Of a DNA stretch of 64,000 bases, positions 8,982-18,380 are shown one piece after another. Both the position numbers and the translations under genes were made by a program. The DNA is from UBA668 sp043740085 (lineage in GTDB: Bacteria; Actinomycetota; Acidimicrobiia; Acidimicrobiales; Ilumatobacteraceae), in the NCBI GenBank assembly GCA_043740085.1, contig JAYUCY010000133.1:19187-83186 (forward strand). Reading direction: 5' to 3'. Each line of letters starts with the position of its first letter. Position 1 is the first letter of the stretch. The notes below the pieces were generated by a model. It saw only the letters and a program-made list of their open reading frames with translations. It was not told where the DNA came from and searched no databases.

Positions 8982-10687
8982 GCCATCTCCAGCGTCTCAT
9001 CGAGGTACAGCTCACGGCATTTCGCCCGTTGCAGCTTGCCCGACGAGGTCTTGGGCAGTGTGCCCGGTTTGACCAGCATCACGTCACGCGGCGGTAGTCC
9101 ACAGACATCGAGCGTGCGCTGGTGCACGGCGTGACGGACAGCGTCCAAACCGTCGGGCCCGACGACACGCACTTCGCACACCACGACCACACTCTCCTTG
9201 CCCTTGTAACCCTCCACACCGAAGGCGATGACGTTACCGGCGCGCACGCCGTCGATGACTGCGATGGCCCGCTCGATGTCCTCCGGGAACACGTTGCGGC
9301 CGCCGACGATGATGACGTCCTTGATGCGCCCGCACAGCACCAGCTCGCCGTCGACCAGGTAAGCGAGGTCGCCGGTGCACAGCCAGCCATCACGAAACAG
9401 CGCAGCCGTCGCATCGGGCCGTTTGTAATAGCCCGAGGTGACTGAAGTGCCGCGCAGCAGGAGTTCGCCGACGTGGCGCTCGGGCACTTCCTCGTAGCTG
9501 TCGGGGTTGACCACCTTCATCTCCAGCCCGGGAACGGCCTTGCCCAGCAGCGGCAGCCGGCGCACGTCGAGCTCCTCCTGCGCGTCGGCGAGGTGCAGCG
9601 GTTTGGCGACGCGTTCGCGCTCAAGGAATTCGCGGTCCACGGAATCGGTCACCATTCCACGATGCCGTGGCGGGAAGGCGCCGCCGATGGCGACTTCTGC
9701 CATGCCGAAGGCGGGGAACATGCTGCCGGGCTTGAAGCCAAACGGCTCGGCTGCGCGGACGAAGGCTTCCACCGCATTCGGATCGACCGGCTCGGCACCG
9801 CTGAGGGCCAACGTCAGTTGCGACAGGTCGAGGCCCTCCATGCGTCCGAGCGCGCGGGTGGCCAGCACCCACGCAAAGTTGGGGCCGGCGGTCGCCGTGC
9901 CACCCCAGTCGCTGATCCACTGCATCCAGTTGCTCGGCTTGGCGAGGAAGTCCTGCGGGGCCGCCTGCACCAGGTCGACTCCCACCGTCATGGGCAGTGA
10001 CAGAAACCCGACCAAACCCATGTCGTGGTAGAGCGGCAGCCAGCTCACCATCACTTCGCCCACCCCTAACTCGGCGGCTTCGCAGGAGGCGTCGAGATTG
10101 GCACGGAGAACCCTGTCGGGAATCATCACGCCCTTGGGTTCGCTGGTGGAGCCGCTGGTGTACTGCAGAATGACCAACCGCTCCGGGTCGGGGTCGGGTA
10201 GCTCTAGCGCATCGCTCTTGGGAACGCCAGCGAAGCCGGGCAGTACGGCCGCCATCGGCTCGATCGGCGGGTCGGTGGGGCCGGCCTCGTAGAACGCGGC
10301 GAGCATGTCGTCGATGAGGATGAGCTTGGCGTCGCCATGGCGAATACGAGCGCGAGTCGTCTCGACGAACACGTCCAGCGAACCCATTCGCATCGGCAGC
10401 GGCAGCACCATGCTGGCGATACCAGCCAGCCAGCAACCTTGAATGATGGTCAGCAACGAGCGCGAGGTGGGGCCGAGAATCGCGACGTGGTCGCCAGGCA
10501 CCAGACCTCGCGCCTGCAGCGCCGCGCCCACCACGCGTGCCTCGTCGTGCAGCTGCTCCCACGACACGAACGCGTCGCCTTCGGCCGGCATCACGCTGTT
10601 GCCGACGAACCGAACACCGGTCTGATGCGCTGTGGCGGCAATCAGTCGATTGATGATCGAGTCGGTGTCGGGCGAACTTGGCGGCAT
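8978..10687 (-). CDS. fatty-acyl-AMP ligase (FAAL-type, adenylate-forming)
   Basis: This 569-residue adenylating enzyme activates a fatty acid with ATP. Motifs include the phosphate loop YTSGSTSEPKGVMIPD, SWLPLYHDMGLVGFLSLP (a FAAL-type signature), GWLCTGDLAYLVDGELVLCG, and the C-terminal lysine in PKTSSGKLQRAKCREL. The sequence looks like the FAAL branch, which hands acyl-adenylates to carrier proteins, rather than acyl-CoA ligases. No acyl carrier protein or polyketide synthase is nearby. I moved the start to 10687 (MPPSSPDTDS), since the longer frame adds a Cys/Val-rich leader that runs back over the leuS start region. Divergent from leuS. Confidence 0.87.
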   Translation of the reverse strand: MPPSSPDTDSIINRLIAATAHQTGVRFVGNSVMPAEGDAFVSWEQLHDEARVVGAALQARGLVPGDHVAILGPTSRSLLTIIQGCWLAGIASMVLPLPMRMGSLDVFVETTRARIRHGDAKLILIDDMLAAFYEAGPTDPPIEPMAAVLPGFAGVPKSDALELPDPDPERLVILQYTSGSTSEPKGVMIPDRVLRANLDASCEAAELGVGEVMVSWLPLYHDMGLVGFLSLPMTVGVDLVQAAPQDFLAKPSNWMQWISDWGGTATAGPNFAWVLATRALGRMEGLDLSQLTLALSGAEPVDPNAVEAFVRAAEPFGFKPGSMFPAFGMAEVAIGGAFPPRHRGMVTDSVDREFLERERVAKPLHLADAQEELDVRRLPLLGKAVPGLEMKVVNPDSYEEVPERHVGELLLRGTSVTSGYYKRPDATAALFRDGWLCTGDLAYLVDGELVLCGRIKDVIIVGGRNVFPEDIERAIAVIDGVRAGNVIAFGVEGYKGKESVVVVCEVRVVGPDGLDAVRHAVHQRTLDVCGLPPRDVMLVKPGTLPKTSSGKLQRAKCRELYLDETLEMA

Positions 10688-10753
10688 GAGATGCAACGGT
10701 AGTACGGGAAAGAACAGGTCGACTTGATTGGTGGCTCGTAGGATCGCAGCGCC

Positions 10754-13627
10754 ATGAACGACACCAACACCCCGAACTTCTCCGACGACGCAGCACGCGC
10801 CGACGGCGCCGCTACCGACACACATCCGTTTCGGTACACCGGCGAGCTTGCGCAGGGTATTGAAGCGCGCTGGCAGGACCGATGGGAGGCCGACGGCACG
10901 TTCAATACTCCGAACCCGGCTGGCCAGCTGGCCGACGCCGGCCGCTTTGTCGATGCCGATGGCGCCGCCCGGCCGAAGAAGTTCATTCTCGATATGTTCC
11001 CGTACCCCAGCGGCACCGGGCTACACATGGGCCACCCGCTGGGCTACACCGCCACCGATATGTACGCCCGCTACCAGCGGATGACCGGCCACAACGTGCT
11101 GTACACGATGGGTTTCGATGCGTTCGGACTGCCTGCCGAACAGTTTGCGGTACAGACTGGTCAGCACCCGGCCATCACGACCAACCAGAACATTGCCAAC
11201 ATTCGGGTTCAGCTGCGCCGGCTTGGCCTGAGCCACGACCTGCGCCGCAGCATCAGCACCACAGACCCCCGCTACTACCGCTGGACGCAGTGGATCTTTC
11301 TGCAGGTATTCAACTCCTGGTTCGATCCGGAGACGAAGAAGGCTCGTCGCATCGACGAACTGGTTGCCGAGTTCGAGGTTGGCACGCGCCAACCATCCGA
11401 CGCTGACGCCGCCAGCCGTACGTGGGCGTCGATGTCCGCGGCTGAGCGTGGATTGGAAATCGACAACTGGCGGCTCGCGTACGTCAGCAACGCACCCGTC
11501 AACTGGTGCCCCGGTTTGGGCACCGTTGTTGCCAATGAGGAAGTCACCTCCGACGGACGCAGCGATCGTGGCAACTTCCCGGTGTTCAAGCGCGACATGC
11601 GCCAGTGGATGATGCGCATCACCACCTTCGCCGACCGGCTGATCGACGATCTCGACCTGTTGGACTGGACCGAGGCCATCAAGTCGATGCAGCGCAACTG
11701 GATCGGCCGCAGCGAGGGCGCGGTCGTTCACTTCGCTTCGCCAGCTGGCCCCATCTCGGTGTTCACCACCCGCCCCGACACGCTGTTCGGCGCCACCTTC
11801 ATGGTGCTGGCACCCGAGCATTCACTGGTCGACGCCCTGGCCACCCCCGCGCAGGCCGCGGCGGTTGCTGAGTACCGCCTGCAGGCCGCCGCCAAGGACG
11901 ACTTCGATCGCCAGAACGAGGGCCGCGAGAAGACCGGCGTCTTCACCGGCTCGTACGCCACCAACCCGCTCAACGGCGCTCAGATCCCCGTGTGGATTGC
12001 CGACTACGTACTGATGGGTTACGGCACCGGCGCCATCATGGCCGTACCGTCCGGCGACCAGCGCGACTTTGAGTTCGCCCGCAAGTTCGGCCTCGACATC
12101 ATCGCCATTCAGCAACCTGCCGACCGCACACTCGACACCGGCACCTGGACGCAAGCCTTCAGTGGCGACGCGCCGTACGCCAACAGCAGCAACGCGTCGC
12201 TGAATCTCAACGGCATCACCACTGTTGCCGAAGGCAAGCGCTTGACCAACGACTGGTTGGCGGCACACGGCCACGGCCAGTCCACCATCACCTACAAGCT
12301 GCGCGACTGGCTGTTCAGCCGCCAGCGCTACTGGGGCGAGCCGTTCCCCATCGTCTACGACGTGCACGGTAACCCGCACGGGCTGCCCGACGAGCTACTG
12401 CCGGTCGCACTGCCCGAGACCGATCAGTTCTCGCCGCGCACCTTCGATCCGGACGACTCGATGAGCAACCCGGAGAGCCCACTGGATCGCCTGGCCGACT
12501 GGGTCAACGTCGAGCTGGACCTGGGCGATGGGCTGCAGCCGTACCGCCGCGACACGAATGTGATGCCGCAGTGGGCCGGCAGCTGCTGGTACGAGATGCG
12601 CTACCTCGACCCCACCAACGAGGTCGACTTTGTGGACCCGGCCAACGAGGCGTACTGGATGGGGCCGCACGCCGAGGGCGGCTCGGGCGGTGTCGACCTG
12701 TATGTGGGCGGCGTTGAGCACGCGGTGCTACACCTGCTGTACGCGCGCTTCTGGCACAAGGTGCTCTTCGACCTGGGCCACGTGACGTCGTGCGAGCCGT
12801 TCCACCGGCTGTTCAACCAGGGCTACGTCTTGGCCGCCGCATACCTCGACGAGCGCGGCATGTACGTGGAGGCCGCCGACGTGGTGGCCGCCGACGGCGG
12901 GTATTCGTACGACGGCCAGCCCGTCACTCGCGAATACGGCAAGATGGGTAAGAGCCTGAAGAATGCCGTCGATCCCGACGAGATGTGTGCGCAGTACGGG
13001 GCCGACACATTGCGGCTGTACCTGATGGCGATGGGCCCACTGGATGCGTCGCGGCCGTGGGAGAGCAAAGACGTCGTGGGCGTGCACCGCTTCCTGCAGC
13101 GCGTGTGGCGCAATATTGTCGACGAGGCAACGGGCGACGTTCGCCTGCTGCCGCATGATGCCGACGAAGAGACAGTGCGGCAGTTGCACATCGCCATCTC
13201 CGGTGTGCGCGAGGAGCTGGACAATCTGCGCTTCAACACCGCCATCGCCAAGTTGATCGAGTTCAACAACCACCTGACCAAGCTGGGTGGCTGTCCGCAG
13301 GACATGGCCGAACCGCTGGTGAAGATGTTGGCGCCGCTGGCCCCGCACGCCGCCGAGGAGCTGTGGCAGAAGCTGGGTCACACCGAGTCGGTGACCTACG
13401 AGCCGTTCCCCGTTGCCAACCCGGCGCTGCTGGTGGCCGACACCGTGGAGTACCCGGTGCAGATCAACGGCAAGGTGCGCAGTCGCGTCACGGTCGCCGC
13501 TGACGCAGATGCCGACACGGTGCAAGCGGTCGTGCTCGCTGACGAGAAGGTGCATGCGGCGTTGGCTGGCGGCACACCGAAGAAAATCATCGTCATCCCA
13601 GGCCGAATGGTGAACATCGTCGCCTAG
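10754..13627 (+). CDS. leuS: leucyl-tRNA synthetase
   Basis: This class I aminoacyl-tRNA synthetase charges tRNA-Leu. The HIGH-type motif appears as HMGH at about residues 92-95 within YPSGTGLHMGHPLGY, and the KMSKS loop appears as KMGKS at about residues 729-733. The editing (CP1) region, with GYGTGAIMAVPSGDQRDFEFA, is present and intact. The length (957 residues) is within the family range, with a somewhat extended N-terminus ahead of the body. The last residues (KKIIVIPGRMVNIVA) are the standard LeuS C-terminus. It is a single gene flanked by divergent FAAL and convergent acyl-CoA synthetase genes. Confidence 0.97.
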   Translation: MNDTNTPNFSDDAARADGAATDTHPFRYTGELAQGIEARWQDRWEADGTFNTPNPAGQLADAGRFVDADGAARPKKFILDMFPYPSGTGLHMGHPLGYTATDMYARYQRMTGHNVLYTMGFDAFGLPAEQFAVQTGQHPAITTNQNIANIRVQLRRLGLSHDLRRSISTTDPRYYRWTQWIFLQVFNSWFDPETKKARRIDELVAEFEVGTRQPSDADAASRTWASMSAAERGLEIDNWRLAYVSNAPVNWCPGLGTVVANEEVTSDGRSDRGNFPVFKRDMRQWMMRITTFADRLIDDLDLLDWTEAIKSMQRNWIGRSEGAVVHFASPAGPISVFTTRPDTLFGATFMVLAPEHSLVDALATPAQAAAVAEYRLQAAAKDDFDRQNEGREKTGVFTGSYATNPLNGAQIPVWIADYVLMGYGTGAIMAVPSGDQRDFEFARKFGLDIIAIQQPADRTLDTGTWTQAFSGDAPYANSSNASLNLNGITTVAEGKRLTNDWLAAHGHGQSTITYKLRDWLFSRQRYWGEPFPIVYDVHGNPHGLPDELLPVALPETDQFSPRTFDPDDSMSNPESPLDRLADWVNVELDLGDGLQPYRRDTNVMPQWAGSCWYEMRYLDPTNEVDFVDPANEAYWMGPHAEGGSGGVDLYVGGVEHAVLHLLYARFWHKVLFDLGHVTSCEPFHRLFNQGYVLAAAYLDERGMYVEAADVVAADGGYSYDGQPVTREYGKMGKSLKNAVDPDEMCAQYGADTLRLYLMAMGPLDASRPWESKDVVGVHRFLQRVWRNIVDEATGDVRLLPHDADEETVRQLHIAISGVREELDNLRFNTAIAKLIEFNNHLTKLGGCPQDMAEPLVKMLAPLAPHAAEELWQKLGHTESVTYEPFPVANPALLVADTVEYPVQINGKVRSRVTVAADADADTVQAVVLADEKVHAALAGGTPKKIIVIPGRMVNIVA

Positions 13628-13649
13628 CGAAGGGTTCGACCCGGTGGGT

Positions 13650-15047
13650 TCAGCGGCCGAGAAGGTTCTTTTGTACCTTGCCCATCGCGTTGCGTGGGAG
13701 TTCCGCAACCACTCTGACCTCCCGCGGCCGCTTGTGGACTGACAGGGTGCTGGCGACGTGTTCGATCAGTGCGGCGCCGTCGATGTCGCTACCCACGACG
13801 TAAGCCACGATGCGCTGACCAAGGTCGTCGTCGGGCATGCCAATGACCGCGACCTCCACGACGGACGGGTGACCGAGCAGCGCGGTCTCCACTTCACCGG
13901 CACCCACCTTGTAACCGCCCGTCTTGATGATGTCCATCGACTGGCGGCCGACAATGCGATGAAACCCATCGTCGTCGATGACCGCCGCGTCGCCAGTGCG
14001 GAACCACTCGCCGTCCATCCCCGCAGCCGTCGCCTCAGGCCGGTTGTGGTACCCATCGAACAGGGTTGCCCCGGCCACATGCAGCTCACCGATCGTCTCG
14101 CCGTCGTGCTCGATGACACCGCCGTCCTCACCGACCAGCCGAGTGCGCACGCCCTCGATTGGCATGCCCACCCAACCCGGGCGTCGCTCACCGTCCACGC
14201 GAGTACTCAGCGTGATCAGCGTCTCGGTCATGCCGTAGCGCTCGACGGGAGCGTGACCGCTGAGCGACCGCAGCTGTTCGAAGACGGGTACCGGCAGCGG
14301 TGCGCTACCCGACACCAGCAGCCGCGCGCCTGCAAGGGCCTTCGCCGCCTCCGGTTCGGCGCACACTCTGCCCCACACCGTCGGCACTCCGAAGTAGAGA
14401 GTGCCACCCGCGTTCGCGTACGCCGCCGGCGTTGGCCGGCCGGTGTGCACGAGACGCGACCCCACGCGCAGTGCGCCGAGCACACCAAGCACGAGACCGT
14501 GCACGTGAAACAGCGGCAGGCCGTGCACCAAGGTGTCGTCGGGCGTCCAGCCCCACGCCTCGGCCAAGCCATCGAGGCCGGCCGCGATCGCTTGCCGCGA
14601 CAACACGACACCCTTCGGCGCGCCAGTGGTCCCGGAGGTGTAGACGATGAGCGCCGCCGCGTCGGTGGACGGCTCGGGCAGCGGCTCGCCTGCAGCTGCC
14701 AGGTCGATGTGCGGCAACATCACGCCTGACCAGTCCGCCGGGCCGAGCACTGCCACCGCTCCTGAATCGCGGACGATGTGGTCGCGCTCCACTGGCCCTG
14801 CGTCGGGCGGCACAGGAACCACCGGTACACCAGCGGCCAACCCGGCGGCGATGGCGATGACCGTCTGCAAGGTCGGTCGGGCATCCACCGCGACTGCACG
14901 CGCGCCCGCCAGTCGGGCGGCGGTGCCGTTGGCCAGCGCCGCCAACCGGGCCCACGAGAGGCTCTCCCCTGCCACCACCACCGCTGCAGGATGGTCACCG
15001 AACTGACCGGCGAGGGCCGGTAGCAGGACGGCAGGCAGCCGTCTCAT
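13650..15047 (-). CDS. acyl-CoA synthetase, malonyl-CoA synthetase (MatB)-like
   Basis: This 465-residue AMP-binding enzyme carries the phosphate loop VYTSGTTGAPKGVVLSR, the YGMTET motif, RTGDAAVIDDDGF, and SMDIIKTGGYKVGAGEVE. The last is characteristic of the MatB-like branch that activates malonate or methylmalonate and related short acids. The C-terminal catalytic lysine lies in LPRNAMGKVQKNLLGR. It overlaps the upstream TetR gene by 4 bases (ATGA), so the regulator and enzyme are co-transcribed. The precise acid is uncertain. Confidence 0.85.
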   Translation of the reverse strand: MRRLPAVLLPALAGQFGDHPAAVVVAGESLSWARLAALANGTAARLAGARAVAVDARPTLQTVIAIAAGLAAGVPVVPVPPDAGPVERDHIVRDSGAVAVLGPADWSGVMLPHIDLAAAGEPLPEPSTDAAALIVYTSGTTGAPKGVVLSRQAIAAGLDGLAEAWGWTPDDTLVHGLPLFHVHGLVLGVLGALRVGSRLVHTGRPTPAAYANAGGTLYFGVPTVWGRVCAEPEAAKALAGARLLVSGSAPLPVPVFEQLRSLSGHAPVERYGMTETLITLSTRVDGERRPGWVGMPIEGVRTRLVGEDGGVIEHDGETIGELHVAGATLFDGYHNRPEATAAGMDGEWFRTGDAAVIDDDGFHRIVGRQSMDIIKTGGYKVGAGEVETALLGHPSVVEVAVIGMPDDDLGQRIVAYVVGSDIDGAALIEHVASTLSVHKRPREVRVVAELPRNAMGKVQKNLLGR

Positions 15048-15637
15048 CGCTGGCTGGAGGCGACGGTTTCGGCGAGCCGGATCAGGAAGACGTTCATCGC
15101 TCTCGTCAACCGTTTCCGATCGCCGGTTGCGAAGAGGTCCATCACCAGACCCGTGAAGGTGGCCTTGATCAGCGACGCTTCCTCCACCGCCCCCTCGCGA
15201 GACATACCCTCGGCTTCCAAGCGCAGCTCGGTGTCGTGGCGCCAGACGCCAATCTGGTCGGCTCGCACCTCACCCGCAAGCCCAGTCACACTCGTGTCCA
15301 GCGTGGCCGCCTCGTAGTTCAGCCGTACGAGCGCGAGGTTGGCCGGCGCCGCGTTCATCCACCGCCACCACTTCCGATACAGCTCGGCCTGCGTGAGCCG
15401 TGGCGCCCTCGTCAGCCACACGTCCTGCACCGTGATCTGCTGCTCAATCGCGCGAGCGAGCGCAGCGGTCAGCAGTTCTTCCTTCGAGCCGAAGTGATGC
15501 ACCAGTCGGTTGATGCTGACGTCGAGCGAGGCGGCCATCGGCCGCAGGGTGGCTTGCGCCACGCCGTTCTCCGCCAGGTACTCGACGATACGGTCGAGCA
15601 GCTCTTGGCGACGCTCGAGATCAGGGGTCCTGGCCAC
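15044..15637 (-). CDS. TetR family transcriptional regulator
   Basis: This 197-residue protein has an N-terminal TetR helix-turn-helix (LDRIVEYLAENGVAQATLRP, then LDVSINRLVHHFGSKEELL) and a C-terminal helical ligand domain with Trp-rich segments (YRKWWRWMNAAP). It uses a GTG start at 15637. It is the first gene of a two-gene operon with the MatB-like acyl-CoA synthetase and probably represses it in response to an acyl ligand, as is common for this arrangement. Confidence 0.9.
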   Translation of the reverse strand: MARTPDLERRQELLDRIVEYLAENGVAQATLRPMAASLDVSINRLVHHFGSKEELLTAALARAIEQQITVQDVWLTRAPRLTQAELYRKWWRWMNAAPANLALVRLNYEAATLDTSVTGLAGEVRADQIGVWRHDTELRLEAEGMSREGAVEEASLIKATFTGLVMDLFATGDRKRLTRAMNVFLIRLAETVASSQR

Positions 15638-15643
15638 GGGCGG

Positions 15644-15849
15644 TCACCCTAGTGCAGGCCTCACAGACCGGACTGTCTCACCGCCGCCAACGACACGATC
15701 GCAACCAGCGCGGCAGGCCACTGCCACGACGTGCGGCGAGACGACGTCGATAGTGTGGTGGACGACATGGCCCACCACCGCAAGGGCAACCGCGATACCC
15801 GGCACGAGCGGGCGCAGGTGCGCCCACGGTCTGTGCATGAGGCTCACGT
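15644..15849 (-). CDS. possible small membrane protein at the end of the hut operon
   Basis: A 67-residue frame begins with GTG at 15849, overlapping the hutI stop codon in a GTGA quartet, the same coupling seen elsewhere in this operon. The protein contains one plausible membrane segment (PGIAVALAVVGHVVHH) followed by another hydrophobic stretch (VVSPHVVAVACRAG). No family is recognised. The coupling is suggestive, but the frame is short and could be chance. Confidence 0.35.
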
Positions 15850-17043
15850 GAGGAGACCGGCCTCGATCACTGCGCAGATCAGGGGGACGCCAGGTCGGTA
15901 GACGAAGTGTGTGTACGACGGCGCCGCGAGCACCACCATGTCGGCTCGCAGACCGACGGCAATTCGGCCGACGTCGCTGCGACGAAGTGCGCGGGCGCCA
16001 CCAACTGTTGCGGCCAGCAGTGCCTCCTCCGGGCTCATGTTCATGTCGCGAACGGCCAGCGCAAGGCAGAACGACATCGAGGTGGTGTAGCTGCTGCCCG
16101 GGTTGCAGTTCGTGGCGAGTGCCACGGCGACGCCCGCATCGATGACGCGTCGCGCGTCGGGGTACGGCTGGCGAGTGCTGAAGTCCGTCGCGGGCAAGAA
16201 CGTGGCCACCGTGTTGCTGGCGGCCAGCGCCTGGATGTCGTCGTCGGTCAGGTAGGTGCAGTGGTCGGCCGAGGCGCAACCCATCTCAACGGCCAGCTGC
16301 ACACCTGGTCCGTGGCCCAACTGGTTGGCGTGAAGTCGCAGACCGAGACCTGCCGCCTTCCCGGCTGACAGCACTGCTCGTGATTGATCGACGTCGAAGG
16401 CCCCGACCTCGCAGAACGCATCGATCCAACGGGCGTGCGGTGCGGCAGCGGCCAACATGTCGGTGCACACGTGGTGCACGTAGTCGTCGGTGCGCCCTTC
16501 GAACTCGGGCGGCACCACGTGCGCACCAAGGAACGTGGTATCGGCCGTGAACTGTTGGCCAACCTGCAGGCAGCGCGCCTCGTGGTACGCGTCGAGTCCG
16601 TAGCCAGACTTGATCTCAAGGGTTGTGATGCCTGCACGGCGCGCCTCCGTACGCCGCGCATCGGTCAGCACCGCCAGCTGTTCGTCGGAGGCTGCCCGAG
16701 TGGCGACGACCGAGGTGTGAATACCACCGGCCTCGTACGGTCGGCCGGCCATCCGGGCGGCGAACTCATCGCCGCGATCGCCCGCGAAGACGAGATGGGT
16801 GTGGCTGTCGACGAAGCCAGGGATGACGCATGCGCCACCGGCATCGATGCGACTATCGGCCGTCTGGCCAGCGGGGCCGACCGCGATCACGTGCTCGCCT
16901 GCGAATACGACGGACGCGTTGCGCACCAGACCCAGCGCACCCTCGCCGACCGACGGATCATTGGTGACCAGCAGACCGATGTTGTCCAATACGATCGTTG
17001 GGACGGCCGTTGGGTAAGCCGTTGCCGATGACGTCTCGATCAT
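15844..17043 (-). CDS. hutI: imidazolonepropionase
   Basis: This enzyme hydrolyses 4-imidazolone-5-propionate to N-formimino-L-glutamate, the third step of histidine breakdown. The 399-residue amidohydrolase shows the metal-binding HTH in PGFVDSHTHLVFAGDRGDEF, the family block GITTLEIKSGYGLD, and LHANQLGHGPGVQLAVEMG. The N-terminal extension before DNIGLLVTNDP may be slightly over-called. It overlaps hutF by 4 bases and is the last clear gene of the minus-strand hut operon. Confidence 0.95.
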   Translation of the reverse strand: MIETSSATAYPTAVPTIVLDNIGLLVTNDPSVGEGALGLVRNASVVFAGEHVIAVGPAGQTADSRIDAGGACVIPGFVDSHTHLVFAGDRGDEFAARMAGRPYEAGGIHTSVVATRAASDEQLAVLTDARRTEARRAGITTLEIKSGYGLDAYHEARCLQVGQQFTADTTFLGAHVVPPEFEGRTDDYVHHVCTDMLAAAAPHARWIDAFCEVGAFDVDQSRAVLSAGKAAGLGLRLHANQLGHGPGVQLAVEMGCASADHCTYLTDDDIQALAASNTVATFLPATDFSTRQPYPDARRVIDAGVAVALATNCNPGSSYTTSMSFCLALAVRDMNMSPEEALLAATVGGARALRRSDVGRIAVGLRADMVVLAAPSYTHFVYRPGVPLICAVIEAGLLT

Positions 17044-18380
17044 CGCTCGCCCATCACGTCCAGAATCGACGAAACCAGTTCACTGGTGACATCCATCCGT
17101 TGATGGCGGCCGTCGCTGACAATGACGACTCCGCCCACCACCACGTGGTGCACATCGGCTGCGCTGGCGGCGAAGACTGCGGACTCGACGGCCGTCGCTG
17201 GCGAGCTGCCAGCGGTACGTACACTGTCCATTCGCACGGAGACCAGATCGGCCAACATACCGACCTCGATGCGGCCAGCATCCGCCCAGCCGAGACTGTC
17301 GTGGCCCTGCGCAGTTGCCGCCCGCATCAGCGACGGCGCGTCGTGGCTGCCGCGGATCTGTGATGCCAGGCGTTGGTCGAGCTCTACGGCGCGAGCCTCC
17401 TCGAAGATGTCGATGACTGCGTGCGAGTCGGTGCCCAGCGAAAGGCGGGCGCCCGCGTCGCGGAGCGCCAACGCGGGACCGATGCCGTCGGCAAGGTCGC
17501 GTTCCGTCGTTGGGCACATGCAGATGGTGCAGTTGTGAGTGCCGTACAACCCGATGTCCGAGCCAGCGAGGTGGGTTGCGTGCACAGCTGTGAACCGTTG
17601 GCCGAGCGCGCCGCGCTCAGCGAGCAGCGCGGTCGGCGTCAGGCCGTAGGCGTCGATGCACTGCTGGTTCTCGGCCTTCTGCTCCGAGACGTGCGCGTGG
17701 AGCGGCGCGTTCTGTGCGGCAGCCCACGCGGCGACCACCTCGATGGAGGCAGGGTCGACAGCGCGCACGGAATGGATTGCAGCGCCGATCTTGGCGCCGG
17801 CCGACTCCAGTACACTGGCGGCGGATGCCCGGGCCGCCCATGACAGCGCATCGCGATCGCTGAAGCGTTGCTGCGTCTCGTTCGGTCCCACACCGATGCC
17901 CCCGTGCAGGTAGCAGGTGTCGAGCAGAGTGATGCGAATGCCGGCCTCGTTCGCCGCTGCGACCAGCGCTGTGCCCATCACGTTGGAGTCGGCATACGGC
18001 GCGCCGCCAGGACCGTGGTGCAGGTAGTGGAACTCGCCGACGCAGGTGACGCCGGCCATCGCCATCTCGCCGTACACCGCGCGCGCGAGGCGAAAGTACG
18101 AGTCGGGGTCCAGCCGTTGTGCGGCGGTGTACATCTGGTCACGCCAGGTCCAGAAGGAACCAGTACCCACCTGGGTGCGGCCCCGCAGTGCGCGGTGAAA
18201 AGCGTGGCTGTGAGCATTCGCCATTCCTGGCAGCGTCAGCCCGGTGAGCCTCACCGCGTCAGGCGGGCACGGCACACCGGTGACGACCTCCGTGATGCGA
18301 TCCCCCGCCGTTGTGACCAGGACGCCGGCCGTTGCCCAGTCGCCGCCCAACCACGCCAGCTCGCACCAGTAGCTCGCCAC
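17040..18380 (-). CDS. hutF: formimidoylglutamate deiminase
   Basis: HutF converts N-formimino-L-glutamate to N-formyl-L-glutamate and ammonia. The 446-residue amidohydrolase carries the metal site in NAHSHAFHRALRGRTQ, the HAHVSEQ segment, and LSLGTDSHAVIDIFEEARA with its catalytic aspartate. The presence of HutF rather than HutE or a formiminotransferase fixes the pathway as the five-step formylglutamate route, which normally needs a HutG deformylase next. The GTG start follows the stop of the deformylase gene with no gap. Confidence 0.94.
   Translation of the reverse strand: MASYWCELAWLGGDWATAGVLVTTAGDRITEVVTGVPCPPDAVRLTGLTLPGMANAHSHAFHRALRGRTQVGTGSFWTWRDQMYTAAQRLDPDSYFRLARAVYGEMAMAGVTCVGEFHYLHHGPGGAPYADSNVMGTALVAAANEAGIRITLLDTCYLHGGIGVGPNETQQRFSDRDALSWAARASAASVLESAGAKIGAAIHSVRAVDPASIEVVAAWAAAQNAPLHAHVSEQKAENQQCIDAYGLTPTALLAERGALGQRFTAVHATHLAGSDIGLYGTHNCTICMCPTTERDLADGIGPALALRDAGARLSLGTDSHAVIDIFEEARAVELDQRLASQIRGSHDAPSLMRAATAQGHDSLGWADAGRIEVGMLADLVSVRMDSVRTAGSSPATAVESAVFAASAADVHHVVVGGVVIVSDGRHQRMDVTSELVSSILDVMGER

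Noticed and set aside
13631..13655. tRNA T-loop-like sequence GGGTTCGACCC just after leuS
   Set aside because: The upstream 60 bases are leuS coding sequence and no acceptor, D or anticodon arms can be formed.
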